In this document: positions 11,719 to 23,245 of the stretch, piece by piece
Layout: each line of letters starts with the position of its first letter
Position numbering within the stretch: the first letter of the stretch is position 1
Assembly (NCBI GenBank): GCA_031772625.1
Contig: CM062820.1
Coordinates: forward strand, 1,074,339,369 to 1,074,403,368
DNA length: 64,000 bases
Source of the DNA: Pinus tabuliformis
Lineage: Eukaryota > Streptophyta > Pinopsida > Pinales > Pinaceae
Direction of reading: 5' to 3'
Made by a program: the position numbers and the translations under genes
Notes under the pieces: generated by a model
Databases searched by the model: none
Seen by the model: only the letters and a program-made list of their open reading frames with translations
What the model was told of the DNA's origin: nothing

Positions 11719-12712
11719 TCAATCTTTTGAAATAAAAGTTGTAGGGTCATCACTTCCCGCAGCTAAAATTTGCATGGAGGGGTCCTTGTATGCCTTCTCG
11801 CAGAAAGACTCCTTAGTGAGTGGTCTATGATAGAGGCATACTTGGTGTCTGTTTACCTTAAAAGAATGGCTAGATCCATCAATGGTAACAAAGGTAAGAG
11901 TACCATTGTTATGCACTTCTTGAATCTCATAAGGGTTGAGTCATCTTGTTTGCAACATGCCTAGGAAAACTTGCAATTTGGAATTGCAAAGAAGTGCCAA
12001 ATCCCCATTCTGAAACATTTTCTTCTTCATAAGGTTGTCATGCCATTTTTCCCTTTGTTGTTGAATAATTGCAGTTTGTTACAAAGCAAGCAGTCGAGCC
12101 TCGTCTAGTTCGTTAATCTACTGAATTCACTCGGTATGGGCTTCTGTTAGATCACACCCTACTTCATGGGCCATCCTTAGAGTCCTTATTTTTAATTCAA
12201 TCAGAAAAATAGGTTCTTTGTCAAACACGAGCTGGTATGGAGAGTATCCAGTAGTATTCCTCCAAGTTGCATGATAGGCCCACAAGGCCTCTGGCAGTCT
12301 AGATGCCTAGTCTCATCAGTGTGTTGAGACTGTCTTGGTTAGAATTGCTTCAATGACCTTATTGGTGCTTTCGACCTGCCCGTTCACCTGCGGGTGATAT
12401 GGGGAAGTGATCCTGTGCATAATATGATGATTCCTGAGAGTGGCAGTAATTTTATGTCTTGTGAATTTCCCTCCCCCATCTGTGATCACTTCGCGCGGTA
12501 ACCCATATCGCATAAACAATCTAAAAAGGAAGTTAATCACAACTTCCTCTATGGCTCTTGGTATGTCCACTGTTTCCACCCATTTTGTCACATAATCCAT
12601 GGCAACTAGTACATAGGCCTTCTGATTGGATGGCGGATGGAATGGGCCAATGAAGTCTAAAGCGCACCTTTCAAAGGGTTATATGACTAACTGAGGTTGC
12701 AGAGGTATTTCA
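11719..12712 (-). pseudogene. E5 integrase core and C-terminal domain
   Basis: Begins at the gag junction with PLQPQLVI and continues PFERCALDFIGPF. The catalytic core (12600-12316) keeps all three acids: AMDYVTKW, ITDGGGKF and GQVESTNKV, with HPQVNGQ spacing typical of Ty3/gypsy integrase. After stops near 12310 the frame resumes with LPEALWAYHATWRNTTGY and a C-terminal segment NNGTLTFVTIDGSSHSF (11916-11719). The N-terminal zinc finger is missing because the gag fusion enters just before the core. Several stops. This is the same overall integrase type as A1/A2. Confidence 0.8.
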
Positions 12713-13470
12713 TCTTTCAGTTCCCTACTCTTACAAAAGTCTCGGTGTCTTTTAAGGAAGGAGGTTTTCATCTCATCCCAAGAATTAGTAGTTTGCCCAC
12801 CTAGACACATAAACCGTCTTAAGGTCTTTTCATAGGAAGGGAATAGTTTTAGCATTTGGGGCTTAGTGGTGTAGTCATACCCTCTACATAGGACATCAAC
12901 CTCAAATAGGAAAGCATCAGGATCCTCTGTGATCATCCCATGGAAAGTTGGGATGCTCTGCAAAGGAATAGCCTTCATGGGGGAATTGGCTACTTGGTCG
13001 ACTATGGGGTACTCTAATGTCAAGGTTTGACCTTGAGGTGGCTGATCTACCATTTGGTCAAAGATGTGCCAATAGCCTTCGAGGATTTCAAGGGGTGCTT
13101 TTTGAGTAAGCAGAGGATTAGCAACCTGAGCTGGCTTTGCAGCACTACCTAGATCTAGGATCACAGGAGATCCTTGTTTAGACAACTGTGATTCTGCCTT
13201 AGCAGTCCCACTAGTTTCTCCTTCTCCTTCTCTTAAGTTACAAGATTTTCCCTCTTGTAGAGGATCAAAATGTAAACTTATTGTAGCTTGAAGACTTTGT
13301 TCTGATCCTCCAACTTGGCTTTGAGTCTCAGCGTAAGTTGTAGATGGTGAGCTTGCTGCTTGAGGGATAACAGTAGAACTTTTTCCAAGTATTGCCTGGA
13401 ATCCTACTAACGCTTGAGACTCTGATTTTATTAAGATTTCATCTATAAAGTTCGTTTTCCCAAGGCTCAC
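12705..13470 (-). pseudogene. E5 gag (N-terminal and capsid part), fused to integrase
   Basis: Open for 263 codons from MSLGKTNFIDEIL. Residues 1-150 are Ser/Gln/Thr-rich linker. The capsid-like part follows with IPTFHGMITEDPDAFLFEFD-like sequence (here FLFEVDVLCRGYDY), LKLFP, RRFMCLGG and WDEMKTSFLKRHRDFCKSRELKDEI, aligning with A1 gag. It ends in the middle of capsid and continues in frame into integrase (PLQPQLVI), so the capsid C-terminus, the zinc knuckle and all enzymes before integrase are gone. The ORF is unbroken through the junction. Confidence 0.8.
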
Positions 13471-13691
13471 TAATTCTTTGTGTTTTGCAGATTTAGGTGG
13501 GGGTTCTACTCTTTTTCTATCTTTCTATTCCTAGTCATTCATAAAAGCCAATTCCTATTTAACCTATAAGCCTTTGCTGAAAAGCAGGCTGGTAAGAAAG
13601 CACTTTACTTGCTAGGTACGTAGGTTCTTACCTTCTATTTTTAAAACTCAATTCTTTCACAACAAGATAAAAGGAAATCACTTGAAAACTC

Positions 13692-13709
13692 TCCCCGGCA
13701 ATGACACCA
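13692..13709 (-). other. E5 primer-binding site (tRNA-Asp type)
   Basis: Minus strand reads TGGTGTCATTGCCGGGGAG, three bases from the LTR edge at 13713. It is a variant of TGGCGCCGTTGCCGGGGA, the complement of plant tRNA-Asp 3' end used by several Athila/Tat-like elements. Confidence 0.8.
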
Positions 13710-13712
13710 AAA

Positions 13713-15105
13713 TGTTGGTGCACTAAGACGTCTTTTTATAGGCAATCTTAATTCCTACATTAATTGTCAACCCCAGGTAAGGCTTTTTATCTCAAGAGTG
13801 TTAGCATAATCTATGCAGTGAATTCAAAGGTTAGCTAAAGGTAAATCATTTCAATCACTAATAACTATCTTTTCAACTTAAGTCACACAACTCTTAAAGA
13901 AATAACTAAGGGAAAAATAACTATGAAAGAACTCTTAACACACTCTGCAATTTCATCTACTTATTCCAAAATTAATTGAACTAGAATGCGAATACAAAGA
14001 AGCACGCTTGGCAATATTAAAATAGAATTAAAGCTAAATCACTTGATCAAGAAAGAGAAATGTAACAACTGAACAACAATGTTAATCTTTCTCAAATCAG
14101 AATTAAACGACAAATCCTAATTGAACGACAATCTCGATTGAATGGAAATTCTCAATTGAACAACACTCTCAATCAAACGACAATTCTTAATTGAACGAAA
14201 ATCAAGCAAACATGATAAATGACTTCTAAACAACAAATGTTTTATGTTAGCAGACTATGGAAATTAATTGACACTATCTCTAAGATCTATGGTATCATAA
14301 CTCAAAAGGAAAAACAATCTACTCTGAAATTAATATAACCAATCAAATCAAAGCATTATTCAGATACATCACACGACTAAGAATGAATCAAAATGAACAA
14401 CAATATGAATTGAAATCATCAATCTTCACGATAAGAAAAATAATATTAATTGAATGTTAACAATCAATAAATATTCAAATGGAAAGATTATAACACAAGA
14501 AAGCAGTAGAACTTCTCTTGACTGGGCCCAGAGTCATCAAAAGTCTCCGCTAAGGAATACTCATAATATAAGTGAAGATCAAACGTGGTCTTTCATTAAT
14601 ATGAGTAACTAGATTGCAACATCACTGAGATAATAGTAGGATATGTCTCAAAAAGAAACATTATACATTACATAAATCTAAACTGAAATTTGTTTGCCTT
14701 TCGGCCTTATATATAATAGTAAGAGAGAAAACTAGATAAAAGCAAATCCTCAAGATCATGGGATCCTGAGGATTTCAAAATACATAATCTGATTCTGTCA
14801 TGAAATAGTATTGGTCTGCCTGGTCTCTCGTTGCCTTGCCTGCGTCGGATGTTATCTTTCCCTTTTACAGCTTGATGCTTCTCTTTCAAATGAATGAAAA
14901 TTGACCAATCCACGTCTTCTGCACACAAGGATAGTAAAAAGTCAGTTTCGAGTGTGAGATTTATCTAAATTGTTACCAAGTGCTTTCATCCAACCTTAGC
15001 TGTAATTTCCTTTATTTTAGTTCATAAACAAAGATAATTGTTTAAGGATAAATACAAAATAAAGCAATTACTGAGGAGAAAATATGCCTTTTTCTTCACC
15101 CAACA
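13713..15105 (-). repeat. E5 5' LTR
   Basis: 1393 bp, partner of 4762-6142. TG...CA ends on the plus strand (TGTTGGTGC...ACCCAACA). It contains the ATTGAACGACAAT-like cluster at 14065-14200 and a TATA-type element near 14710 on the minus strand, correctly placed for transcription toward gag. Confidence 0.9.
14707..14716 (-). promoter_or_regulatory. E5 LTR TATA-like element
   Basis: Minus strand reads TTATATATAAGG. It is the only strong TATA-like match in this LTR, and the equivalent is present near 5750 in the other LTR. Prediction from sequence only. Confidence 0.5.
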
Positions 15106-16270
15106 ATAGCATCATTGGTAACTCAATCTGCACATCCAAAACACTGAGGGTTAATCCCTCTATATGATCCTGAAACTTTGCTAGTGTCTCGGTCAAATCC
15201 AAATATTGGAGAAATTCTCTTCCAACGTTTCTCCATGCTGGTTCATCTGCCTCCTATTGATAACCCATTAGTCGAATAGTACCAACATCTGTATGAATGA
15301 GAACACTCTTAGTTTAGTCTTGGAAACATCAAAAACATGTAAAAACTTAAAAAATTAAAAAACACTTGGTCAAAACAATTTACCTATATCACCCCATTGA
15401 GCACCCACTGGTAACCTCAAATATGGATCTCCATGAAAGTCCATCCCCGCATATGGATACTCCTCGATGACAATGTGTTGCCAACTGAGCCAACTGAAGA
15501 ATGCAAGAGGAAATGAGATTGATGATTGACCAGTATGTAAAGCCATCAACTCAACCCATCTTTGCATCCGTGGATCTCTAGGACCAATCACACTTAATGA
15601 CACATGGTGAGGTTGCATCAATGGAATTCTCTCTAAGGTGAAGGTGATCAAGATCGAACCATAGCTAAAATTCAACATCTTACTTCTCTTTACTTTTATT
15701 AACTACTCTTTCATCGAAGAGAGAACTACCTCACACCAGTTTAATGTAGTTGGCCCAAGGTACTCAAGCGCAAACTGCATGTATGATCTGTTCGTTGGAA
15801 GAAGTGTCGCACTATCCACCAACTTTGAAACAGTGAAAAGGATTTTTCACAAGGGAAAATCATGAATATCCCTGAAGTTGATCTTCCCATCCTTGCTAGG
15901 ATGTGTACCGGGCCGACAGAATTGTCGAATGTAGTCCCTCACTGATTCACCCCCACAAGAAAAACCTGAAAGAGATATGGGGGCACCACATCTCGACAAT
16001 CCTGTAAGGAAGTAAAAATCATCAATCAATATAAGGAGCAATTTTCCTCCCATGTTAAAAGCCTGATCCGATGGATCCCATGAATGAACTACGAATTATA
16101 ATAGTTCTAGTTGTTGCCTCATCCCGGATGACCTAAAGTATTTGAGTAACCCACAGTCTCTAAGGGCCTCAATAGTTCTCAGATCATTTAGGGCAACCAT
16201 ATCCTGTTCTTAATGTTCTCTTTGATGCCAAGTTATAGTCATTATGATCCAATCAAAGCCTGAAATCAAA
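15106..16270 (-). pseudogene. Plant mobile domain-like ORF, broken
   Basis: Reading the minus strand from about 16250 gives ALRDCGLLKYFRSSGMRQQ, then WDPSDQAFNMGGK, then DDFYFLTGLSRCGAPISLSG (16053-15847), RDIHDFPL and, after stops, YGSILITFTLERIPLM, DPRMQRWVELM and YAGMDFHGDPYLRLPVGAQW (15678-15370). The W-P-F / D-x-Y-x-LTGL / G-x-P order is that of the aminotransferase-like plant mobile domain found both in host MAIN-type proteins and in many transposons. Several stops (15847, 15370, near 16070) exclude function. It lies between E5 and A1 with no LTR of its own in view, so whether it is a host pseudogene or a transposon ORF is open. Confidence 0.55.
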
Positions 16271-16376
16271 ACATAAGCTTAGCTAGGATCCATTTCATGC
16301 GAAAAATTGAAGAGTTTTTCTCAACTGCGCCCAGCGCAACGCAGGCCTTGAAACAATGCATTTCAAAGTAGATACC

Positions 16377-17146
16377 TGATGAGCCTCATCATTGGGTAAT
16401 TATACAGGTCTTAGTTCACCTCCTATCTTAGCCAAACCAACTTTTCTCACAACTTATTACATGTTTTTGATTATATTTTGTTTATGAGATGAGTTAGAGT
16501 TTGATATGATGCCTAGTGGACTAATATTTATTGAATGCAGGATTGAAGGAGAAAAACAAGGAATTTTGGCAAATACTAAGGTTAAAACTCGAATGGGACA
16601 AGGGAGAGGGATTGTTGGAGGTAAATCCTCCTCATTTACTTCTCCCCCATTCGAATATTCCTCCATCCATCACACCAGCTTAGAGTGCAAGCAACCAAGC
16701 CATGAGGATTAGAAGGCAATTGAGCTAGTGCGAGACAAAGAGCTAGTTTATCTCAAGTTCAGGAGCCAAGCCTCCCTAATTTTAAGGAAGACATTGGGGA
16801 CTTTAGTTGTGTAAGTAGAGAGACTTAGAGCCTCATTAGGATTCAAATTTTTGTTGTAAAACTCTAAGATATTTTCGAGCTCCAGATTTGTGAAAGTTTT
16901 ATTGATGTAACTTTATGTTTTGGTAATAAGAATGAGTTTTGTTTTCAGCTAGGGCTGAGTTAACTCAGAGGGATGAATCTCTTGGGTTAGGGCCCAACCC
17001 TAGCAGCCAAGGCTCCCCTTTCTTGTATCTGTATGTTTAGATTAGTCTCATAGCTTTATTGTTAATTTGATTTTATATGTGTTTTCATTGCAGGTAGTGT
17101 ATATTGGATTGGTTGTTTATTAGTTTGCTTCCATTTGTGCCTTACT
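16377..17146 (+). repeat. A1 5' LTR, part 1
   Basis: 770 bp up to the C1 insertion. Aligns with 33863-34640 and 57372-58150. The last five bases, CTTAC (17142-17146), are the C1 target duplication. Confidence 0.9.
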
Positions 17147-18317
17147 GCAGAAATTTTGAATAATATGACACTTATTCACAGAGATTATCCTGATTATACA
17201 CTATTGCATAATACATGCATAATACATAACCTCCTCTACGTTGAACATCAATTTAGCAGTATTAAAAACAATGAAACATCAATCGCATGCGCACATTAAC
17301 ACAGTATCTAACCCAGGGAAAGCATACAGCTGAAAACCCCACACTATCTGTATATTATAATGATTGAGAACATGTAACAATACATAGTACAATACTCCTC
17401 ACAAGTACTCAGTACTATCTCCACTTGTTACACACAAACTAGCTCAGATCTGATGCCTCAAATCTCCTCCACTGTTTGCCTACCTCCACTGTGCAATCCT
17501 GTAAGAGAATGAATGAGAATAGCTGAACCAAACTCGTATTTACCTTGAGAGAATCACTCACACTAGAAATCACGTGAGCAGAGGCTATAATCACTTGGTA
17601 TTGGCCCATACTGCGTAATTCTCATTGGCATAACTCAATCCCATTGATTGTGCAAATCTCATGCACAACTAATAGTCACAACTCACCCTTTCACTTACCT
17701 ATAACACCTGTCTCCGTTGAACTGTCCATGCACTGAGTTAACTGATGTATTCCTTAGTTTCTTTATGAGTTAAGAATTAGTGAATTAATTAAAAATTAAT
17801 TCACACAACTCATCACTAGTGTATTCTTCGGTTAGACTGAATACAACTAGTTCAACTGAACACAACTCCATCAACTCAACAGAACTCACATGCATGAGTT
17901 CTAACTGAAGTCCTCCATGCAATAACTCAACTAACACATAAGAAAAGTGTATTTCCTTCTGTCAGCTGCATGTGCCACATTTATAGCTCAAACTAAAGTG
18001 CTCCAAGAGAATAAGATAATGTTTAGAGTCCAAATATTACTAAGGGCTAATAATATTTGACTGTTTCTATTTTTATCCTGGCAGTCTAAAAATAGACTCT
18101 TATCACACCGCTCTGAACCAAAAATAGAAGTCCATCTATTTTTCCCAACATGACCAATCATCCATAAACACCATCCTGCAACTCATAGACCATGATCCAT
18201 ATGTCTAAAAATAAACATAGTCTAAAAATAGACTTTGCGCAAAAAATAGCCTGCGGGCTCACTTAGTGAAGGCGACTCCTTTCCACTAAGCTCCATCATC
18301 TTGTTATATTTTCAATG
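17147..18317 (-). repeat. C1 3' LTR
   Basis: 1171 bp. Matches 19827-20981 throughout; a sample of the first 270 bp differs at roughly 6% by eye. Its inner end reads TTCAATG rather than the TTCAACA of the partner, so the terminal dinucleotide has mutated. Confidence 0.9.
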
Positions 18318-18957
18318 CTCCCTCTCAACAAGATATGGATTATATACGACCCCTATCCTGCAACTCTGCAACACATTTTCCCAGTCCACTTGCTCCAACA
18401 ACACTTGGAACAAAAACACTCCCAACTGACCACTCTGTTGGGCTAGGAACATACTCTGATGTTGAAGCTCTACCTACTACTGAAAAGTGATCCCTCTCTA
18501 ACATCTACGCTACTAAAACATATCCATTCATCTCGAACCATTGCACACCTCTCTGTGCCACCTAGCACTGTGCAAAACACTTGTACCTCTCGCATTGCTG
18601 CAGCTTGCTATCTATGTGTTGTCTTGGGATTCGCTGCACTGTCGCTCTCTCTGCTCCTCCATCCGCATTTGTCTCTACCCAATCAGTCAGTTCCTTCTAC
18701 TCCACATCGGGGCTCCCATAGCAAGGTCTCATCCAAGAGCTTGGGTACCTCAAGGATCCTGCCCCTCCTCCCTGGGACGATCAATCCACATCACCCCACC
18801 TCCCACCTGGAGATATGGCTGCATGTGATCCCTTAGCCCACCTGGCTTGAAGTTTCCCCCTACTTAAGGTCTCTGCATGAGTAGATGTCTCTACTTGATC
18901 TCCTCTCAGCTTCCCTTGTTGTGGTTGCTCCACAACCTCCTGAAGCTGTTGCACCAA
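18318..18957. other. C1 interior without a recognised domain
   Basis: The minus strand starts near 18957 with a Glu/Gln-rich stretch (VVQQLQEVVEQPQQGK) that resembles the linker between integrase and RT in copia pol. It then runs into frames with many stops. The plus-strand Ser/Leu-rich frames here are shadows. No RT motif is visible. Confidence 0.4.
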
Positions 18958-19500
18958 TCATGGCTCCTCCACAATCGTTTGAGACTTCTTTTGGCTTTGC
19001 ATGTTGAGAGGTAATATACCCTCCCTCTCAACCACCAAGTCTCCATCAAATTCCTCACTACTCAAGGCTTTGCATGCATCTACATGCAACTGATAAAGGT
19101 TCCTGACTCGAACCCCTATCTTCTGGGCGTCTCTAGTTGTCTTGCTGCGCAGGAAAGCCTTTCCCTCGCTGAAGACAACATCATATCCCTTGTCTTCTAA
19201 CATCGCCACAGAGATAATATTCTTCTTCAATCCTGGAACATGCATCACTTCCTTCAATACAAAGGGTTTACCAGACTCCCTCTCAAAGGAAATGGTACCG
19301 ATACTGGTCGCATTGTATCTACCATCATCGGCCATCTCGATTTGCACTCCAAGATCTTTCTCATCTAGATAAGAACACAAATCTTGATCTCCTGTCATGT
19401 GAAAAGACGCACCATTGTCCAAGAACCATACCGATCCCATCACACTTGATACCAAGCATGCGATCAGCGAAAAATCAAGATCAAACTACGAGGCTAAGGC
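18958..19500 (-). pseudogene. C1 copia protease and start of gag-pre-integrase region
   Basis: 165 open codons. The aspartic-protease motif reads WFLDNGASFHMTG (canonical LDSGAS), with the catalytic Asp kept. FVLKEVMHVPGLKKNIISV, typical of copia protease C-termini, follows, then GVRVRNLYQLHV, the start of the pre-integrase domain. The frame then passes into a Glu-rich linker with no integrase, so a deletion of most of pol is inferred. A stop lies just upstream of the shown start (GEALAS then stop). Confidence 0.75.
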
Positions 19501-19814
19501 CTCTCCTGCTGCAAATCCAACATCTTGCTTATTTTTCTTCTTCTGCAGATAATCTATTGCATCTCCATTCTCCGCTTTGATGTTTCTCAGTTTATTCTTG
19601 AGTGCCATTCCACCAGCTCAAAACTCAACCGCTTCTGATCTAAAGTTTGTGAGAACAAAGTATTTCTTGTATAGATATCGACTATATGGGCATTCACCGG
19701 ATATCTCACCTTCCAAAAGAAGGATGAATCCATAGGCTACCTAGCCCGATTATAGACTCTTCCTGAAGAAATAAAATGTAAACACTTTCTGAATAATAGA
19801 TCTGATGATCAACA
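19501..19814 (-). pseudogene. C1 gag remnant
   Basis: Short minus-strand pieces between the primer site and protease, including KLRNIKAENGDAIDYLQKKK, look like the end of a copia gag. The capsid and the CCHC knuckle are not visible. This supports a gag deletion as well as the pol deletion. Confidence 0.4.
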
Positions 19815-19826
19815 GCTCCGATACCA
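19815..19826 (-). other. C1 primer-binding site (tRNA-iMet)
   Basis: Minus strand TGGTATCGGAGC directly abuts the LTR edge at 19827. It has one change from the standard TGGTATCAGAGC. Confidence 0.85.
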
Positions 19827-20981
19827 TGTAGAAATTTTGAATAATATGACACTTATTCACAGATATTATCCTGATTATACACTATTATGGAATACATGCA
19901 TAATACATAACCTCCTCTATATTGATCATCAATTTAGCAGTATTAAAAACAATGAAACATCAATCGCATGTGCGCATTAACACAGTATGTAACCCGGGGA
20001 AAGCATACAGCTAAAAACCCCACACTATATGTATATTATAATGATTGAGAACATGTAACAATACATAGTACAATACTCCTCACAATTAGTCAGTACTATC
20101 TCCACTTGTTACACACAAACTAGCTCTGATTTGATGCCTCAAATCTCCTCCACTGTTTGCCTGCCTCCACTGCGCAATCCTGCAAGAAAATGAATGAGAA
20201 TAGCTTAACCAAACTCATATTTACCTTGAGAGAATCGGTCACACTAGAAATCACGTGAGCAGAGGCTATAATCACTTGGTATTGGCCCATATTGCGCAAT
20301 TCTCATTGGCATAACTCAATCCCATTGATTGTGCAAATCTCATGCACAACTAATAGTCACAACTCACCCTTTCACTTACCTCTAACACCTGTCTCCGTTG
20401 AACTATCCATGCACTGAGTTAACTGATGTATTCTTTAGTTTCTTTATGAGTTAATAATTAGTGAATTAATTAACAATTAATTCACACAACTCATCACTAG
20501 TGTATTCTTCAGTTAGACTAAATACAACTAGTTCAACTGAACACAACTCCATCAACTCCACAGAACTCACATGCATGAGTTCTAACCGAATTCCTCCATG
20601 CAATAGCTCAAATAACACATAATAAAAGTGTATTTCCTTTTATCAGCTACATGTGCCACATCTGTAGCTCAAACTGAAGTGCTCCAAGAGAATAAGATAA
20701 TGTTTAGAGTCCAAATATTACTAAGGGCTAATAATATTTGACTGTTTCTATTTTTTTCCTGGCAGTCTAAAAATAGACTCTAATCACAGTGCTGTGAACC
20801 AAAAATAGAAGTCCATCTATTTTTCCCAACATGACCAATCATCCATAATCAACATCCTACAACTCATAGACCATGATCCATATGTCTAAAAATAGACTTT
20901 GTGCCAAAAATAGCCGGCGAGCTCACTTAGTGAAGGCGACTCCTTTCCACTAAGCTCCATCATCTTGTTGCATTTTCAACA
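19827..20981 (-). repeat. C1 5' LTR
   Basis: 1155 bp, ending TTTTCAACA before the duplicated CTTAC. Partner of 17147-18317. Confidence 0.9.
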
Positions 20982-20986
20982 CTTAC

Positions 20987-21991
20987 TTCAGTACCAGGTT
21001 AGCAGGGATAAAAGCAACACAAGGTTGTTAGTGGGTGTCTTGGCCTCGTTTCCTCCCTTTGGGATCATGATTTGAGGAAGGGACCCTTGTGCAGGCCCAA
21101 AAACAGAGATTTCTATTTCTTGCATAATATTTAGAGTTTAATGTATTTAAATTAGCATTTGATTAGTTTTTCAAAGTAGGATTTCATTGCCATCTCTCCT
21201 ATATTCACTCTTGTAGTATATATTATCCATGCTTTCATTCCCTTCAACAAATTTCCTCATGCATCATGTAGGCAGTTAGTTCATTAATTCTGCTTTTCTA
21301 GCTTATGAGAATGCTTCTTGTTTACATATCTTTTTGGGAATTATACATGTTTTATGTAGAGCAGGTTCTTCAGGAGGAGACATAGACTTCATAGCCAGCA
21401 ACCACCTTCCACTCCATCCACCATAGTCATTCCTTGTTTTCACCATTGCCTTCACTAGTTTTCATCATTTTTCATAGAAATTCTTCCAAGCACATTGAGC
21501 GAATCCAACCATCCTCTATCTTTGTTGTTGACTTCTAAGTGATCCTAGACCTTTCCTCACTTCATTCCACCCATCTACCACCTTCCCTAAGCCTTCCATC
21601 ACCTCCAACACCTTCCATTTTTCTCTCGGCTATATCCTGTAGGTTTACAAGGAATCCTATAGGTTTCTAGTACATCCTGTAGGTTTTCCTGAAATGGCCT
21701 GTTTTGAGATCGAATTGAGGGAAAACCTCTAGGAAGTCGCCAAGAGCCTCCTAAGGGTCTCCCACACCATCCAACCATCCTAACCCTTCTAGCATCCTCC
21801 AACATCCTTAATTCACCTGCCACGTCACCAAAAGAAATTAGTTTGCATACTTGATTTTGCATGAAAAGGCAAGAAGACAAAAACAAATTTATTTCAGTCC
21901 CTTTACTTGCACATTAGTGATGTTTGATGCTTCTTACTTCCATGCTTATATAGTATCATTTGGTTCATGTTAATTTAGCATTATTGCAAAG
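20987..21991 (+). repeat. A1 5' LTR, part 2
   Basis: Continues the A1 LTR after C1. CTTCCTCCCTTTGGGA-type sequence and ATGATTTGAGG align with 34690-34730 and 58200-58230. It contains a cluster of CCTGTAGG/CCTATAGG palindromic motifs at 21635-21700, also seen in both A2 LTRs. It ends at the C2 insertion. Confidence 0.85.
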
Positions 21992-22617
21992 TGTTAGAAA
22001 ATTATATATTATAGAGCAATGGAACACATAACATATTGCAGAAATATAAACACAGAAAACACATAAAACAAGAGAGACACAAATATATGTGGTTCACCCA
22101 GTTTGGGCTATGTCCACCCCGAATAGCCTGTCCTTCCTTTCTATTATCCAACAAAATCAAGAGACACAATCTACAGTAAATCTGTTGTAATATCCTCTGT
22201 TTTCTTTCATAGTCTCACCATTCTATTTCTCGCTTTGAGAATACACATCTATATCACAACCTCAATATAGTACCCTCATACAAATAGAGGGGTTGCCTTC
22301 TAGGGCAAAAAAATCCCAAACTAAACATAAATTCTACTGTCAGATCATCCACCTAATGAACGACCTAGATTGACTAAAAATTACTATACTTTTACAAGGC
22401 AATTTTACATCTGTTTTTAGCTTCAGGGACGCTGCCCCCAAAACCTTGGCCCCCGGACCGCCTAGCTGGGGGGGATTAGCCCCCCTAGACCCCTGTGGAG
22501 GGGACAAGTTCCCCCCAGGCCCCCCCCCCCCCCCAACGTGGGGTGGTGTACAATATTCCTGGGGTATACATCCGGCTGAAACAAAGACCTCTAAATACTC
22601 ATGCTCCACACCTAATA
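21992..22617 (-). repeat. C2 3' LTR
   Basis: 626 bp, partner of 29446-30067. Includes a GC-rich foldback island at 22428-22545 with a long C run. Confidence 0.9.
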
Positions 22618-22740
22618 ATCTCCCACTTGAAGAATGATTGTAGCAACTCCACCACTGCTTCATTTGCTGGACAATGACTCCTCTTTGGACCTAACTATTT
22701 CTCATCTTCATCTTCATCCTTGAAGACCAATTGAAACTAA

Positions 22741-23245
22741 TCATATCCTTAATATTCTTAGTTTATCCCTAGTTACAACTTTTGTTAGCATATCTGTAGG
22801 ATTTTGGCTAGTGTGTACCTTCTCCAGCTTCAACTCTCCATCTTCCAAAACTGATCGTATGAAACGGTACTTGAGTTGTATGTGTTTAGTCCTGGAATGA
22901 AATGCTGAGTTCTTTGCAAGATGAATGGAACTTTGGCTATCAATGTATAACGTGCTCATATCATGCTTCTTAACCAATTCATCCATAAACATTTGTAACC
23001 AAATCATTTATTTACTAGCCTCTGTAGCAGCAACATACTCTGCTTCTGTTGGTGAAAGTGCAACAACACTTTGGATTTTTGAAACCCAACTGACAGCTAT
23101 TCCACCTAGGTAAATACATATCCTGTAGTGCTCCTCCTGTTATCTCTGTCACCTACCATATCTACATCAACATATCCCTATAGAGAAATGTTGGAACCAC
23201 CAAAGCATAATGCTTGATTTGTGGTACCTCTCAAATATTTGAGAA
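22741..23245 (-). pseudogene. C2 copia RNase H
   Basis: C-terminal part is open at 23007-22741 with STLYIDSQSSIHLAKNSAFHSR, TKHIQLKYRFIR and NPTDMLTKVV, the last acidic residues and tail of copia RNase H. Upstream, RSTTGYVF and the WQKS-like strand (here FQKS) are split by frameshifts near 23010-23110. RNase H removes genomic RNA during reverse transcription. It is not functional here. Confidence 0.8.

Larger units (their letters stand above)
4762..15105 (-). mobile_element. E5: deleted Ty3/gypsy element, minus strand
   Basis: Two LTRs (4762-6142, 13713-15105; TG...CAACA ends) flank an interior with a tRNA-Asp-type primer site, gag, integrase, a tandem array and an accessory ORF, all on the minus strand. 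Protease, RT and RNase H are absent. Gag runs straight into integrase, so it could not move without help. No convincing 5 bp target duplication is visible (GCAGT at left, ATAGC at right), which may mean recombination between copies or decay. The purine tract beside the left LTR is also weak. Confidence 0.85.
17147..20981 (-). mobile_element. C1: internally deleted Ty1/copia element
   Basis: LTRs 17147-18317 and 19827-20981, perfect target duplication CTTAC (17142-17146, 20982-20986), iMet-type primer site at 19815-19826 and a purine tract GAGAGGGAG beside the left LTR. The interior is only about 1.5 kb and codes a protease-like piece. Integrase, RT and RNase H are not recognisable, so this is a non-autonomous copy. 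Confidence 0.9.

Noticed and set aside
18459-18836. Plus-strand Ser/Leu-rich ORF of 125 codons
   Set aside because: Lies inside the C1 interior, antisense to its coding strand. No domain and biased composition, so a chance frame.
22340-22677. Gly/Pro-rich ORFs on both strands
   Set aside because: They come from the GC-rich foldback island of the C2 LTR, not from a gene.
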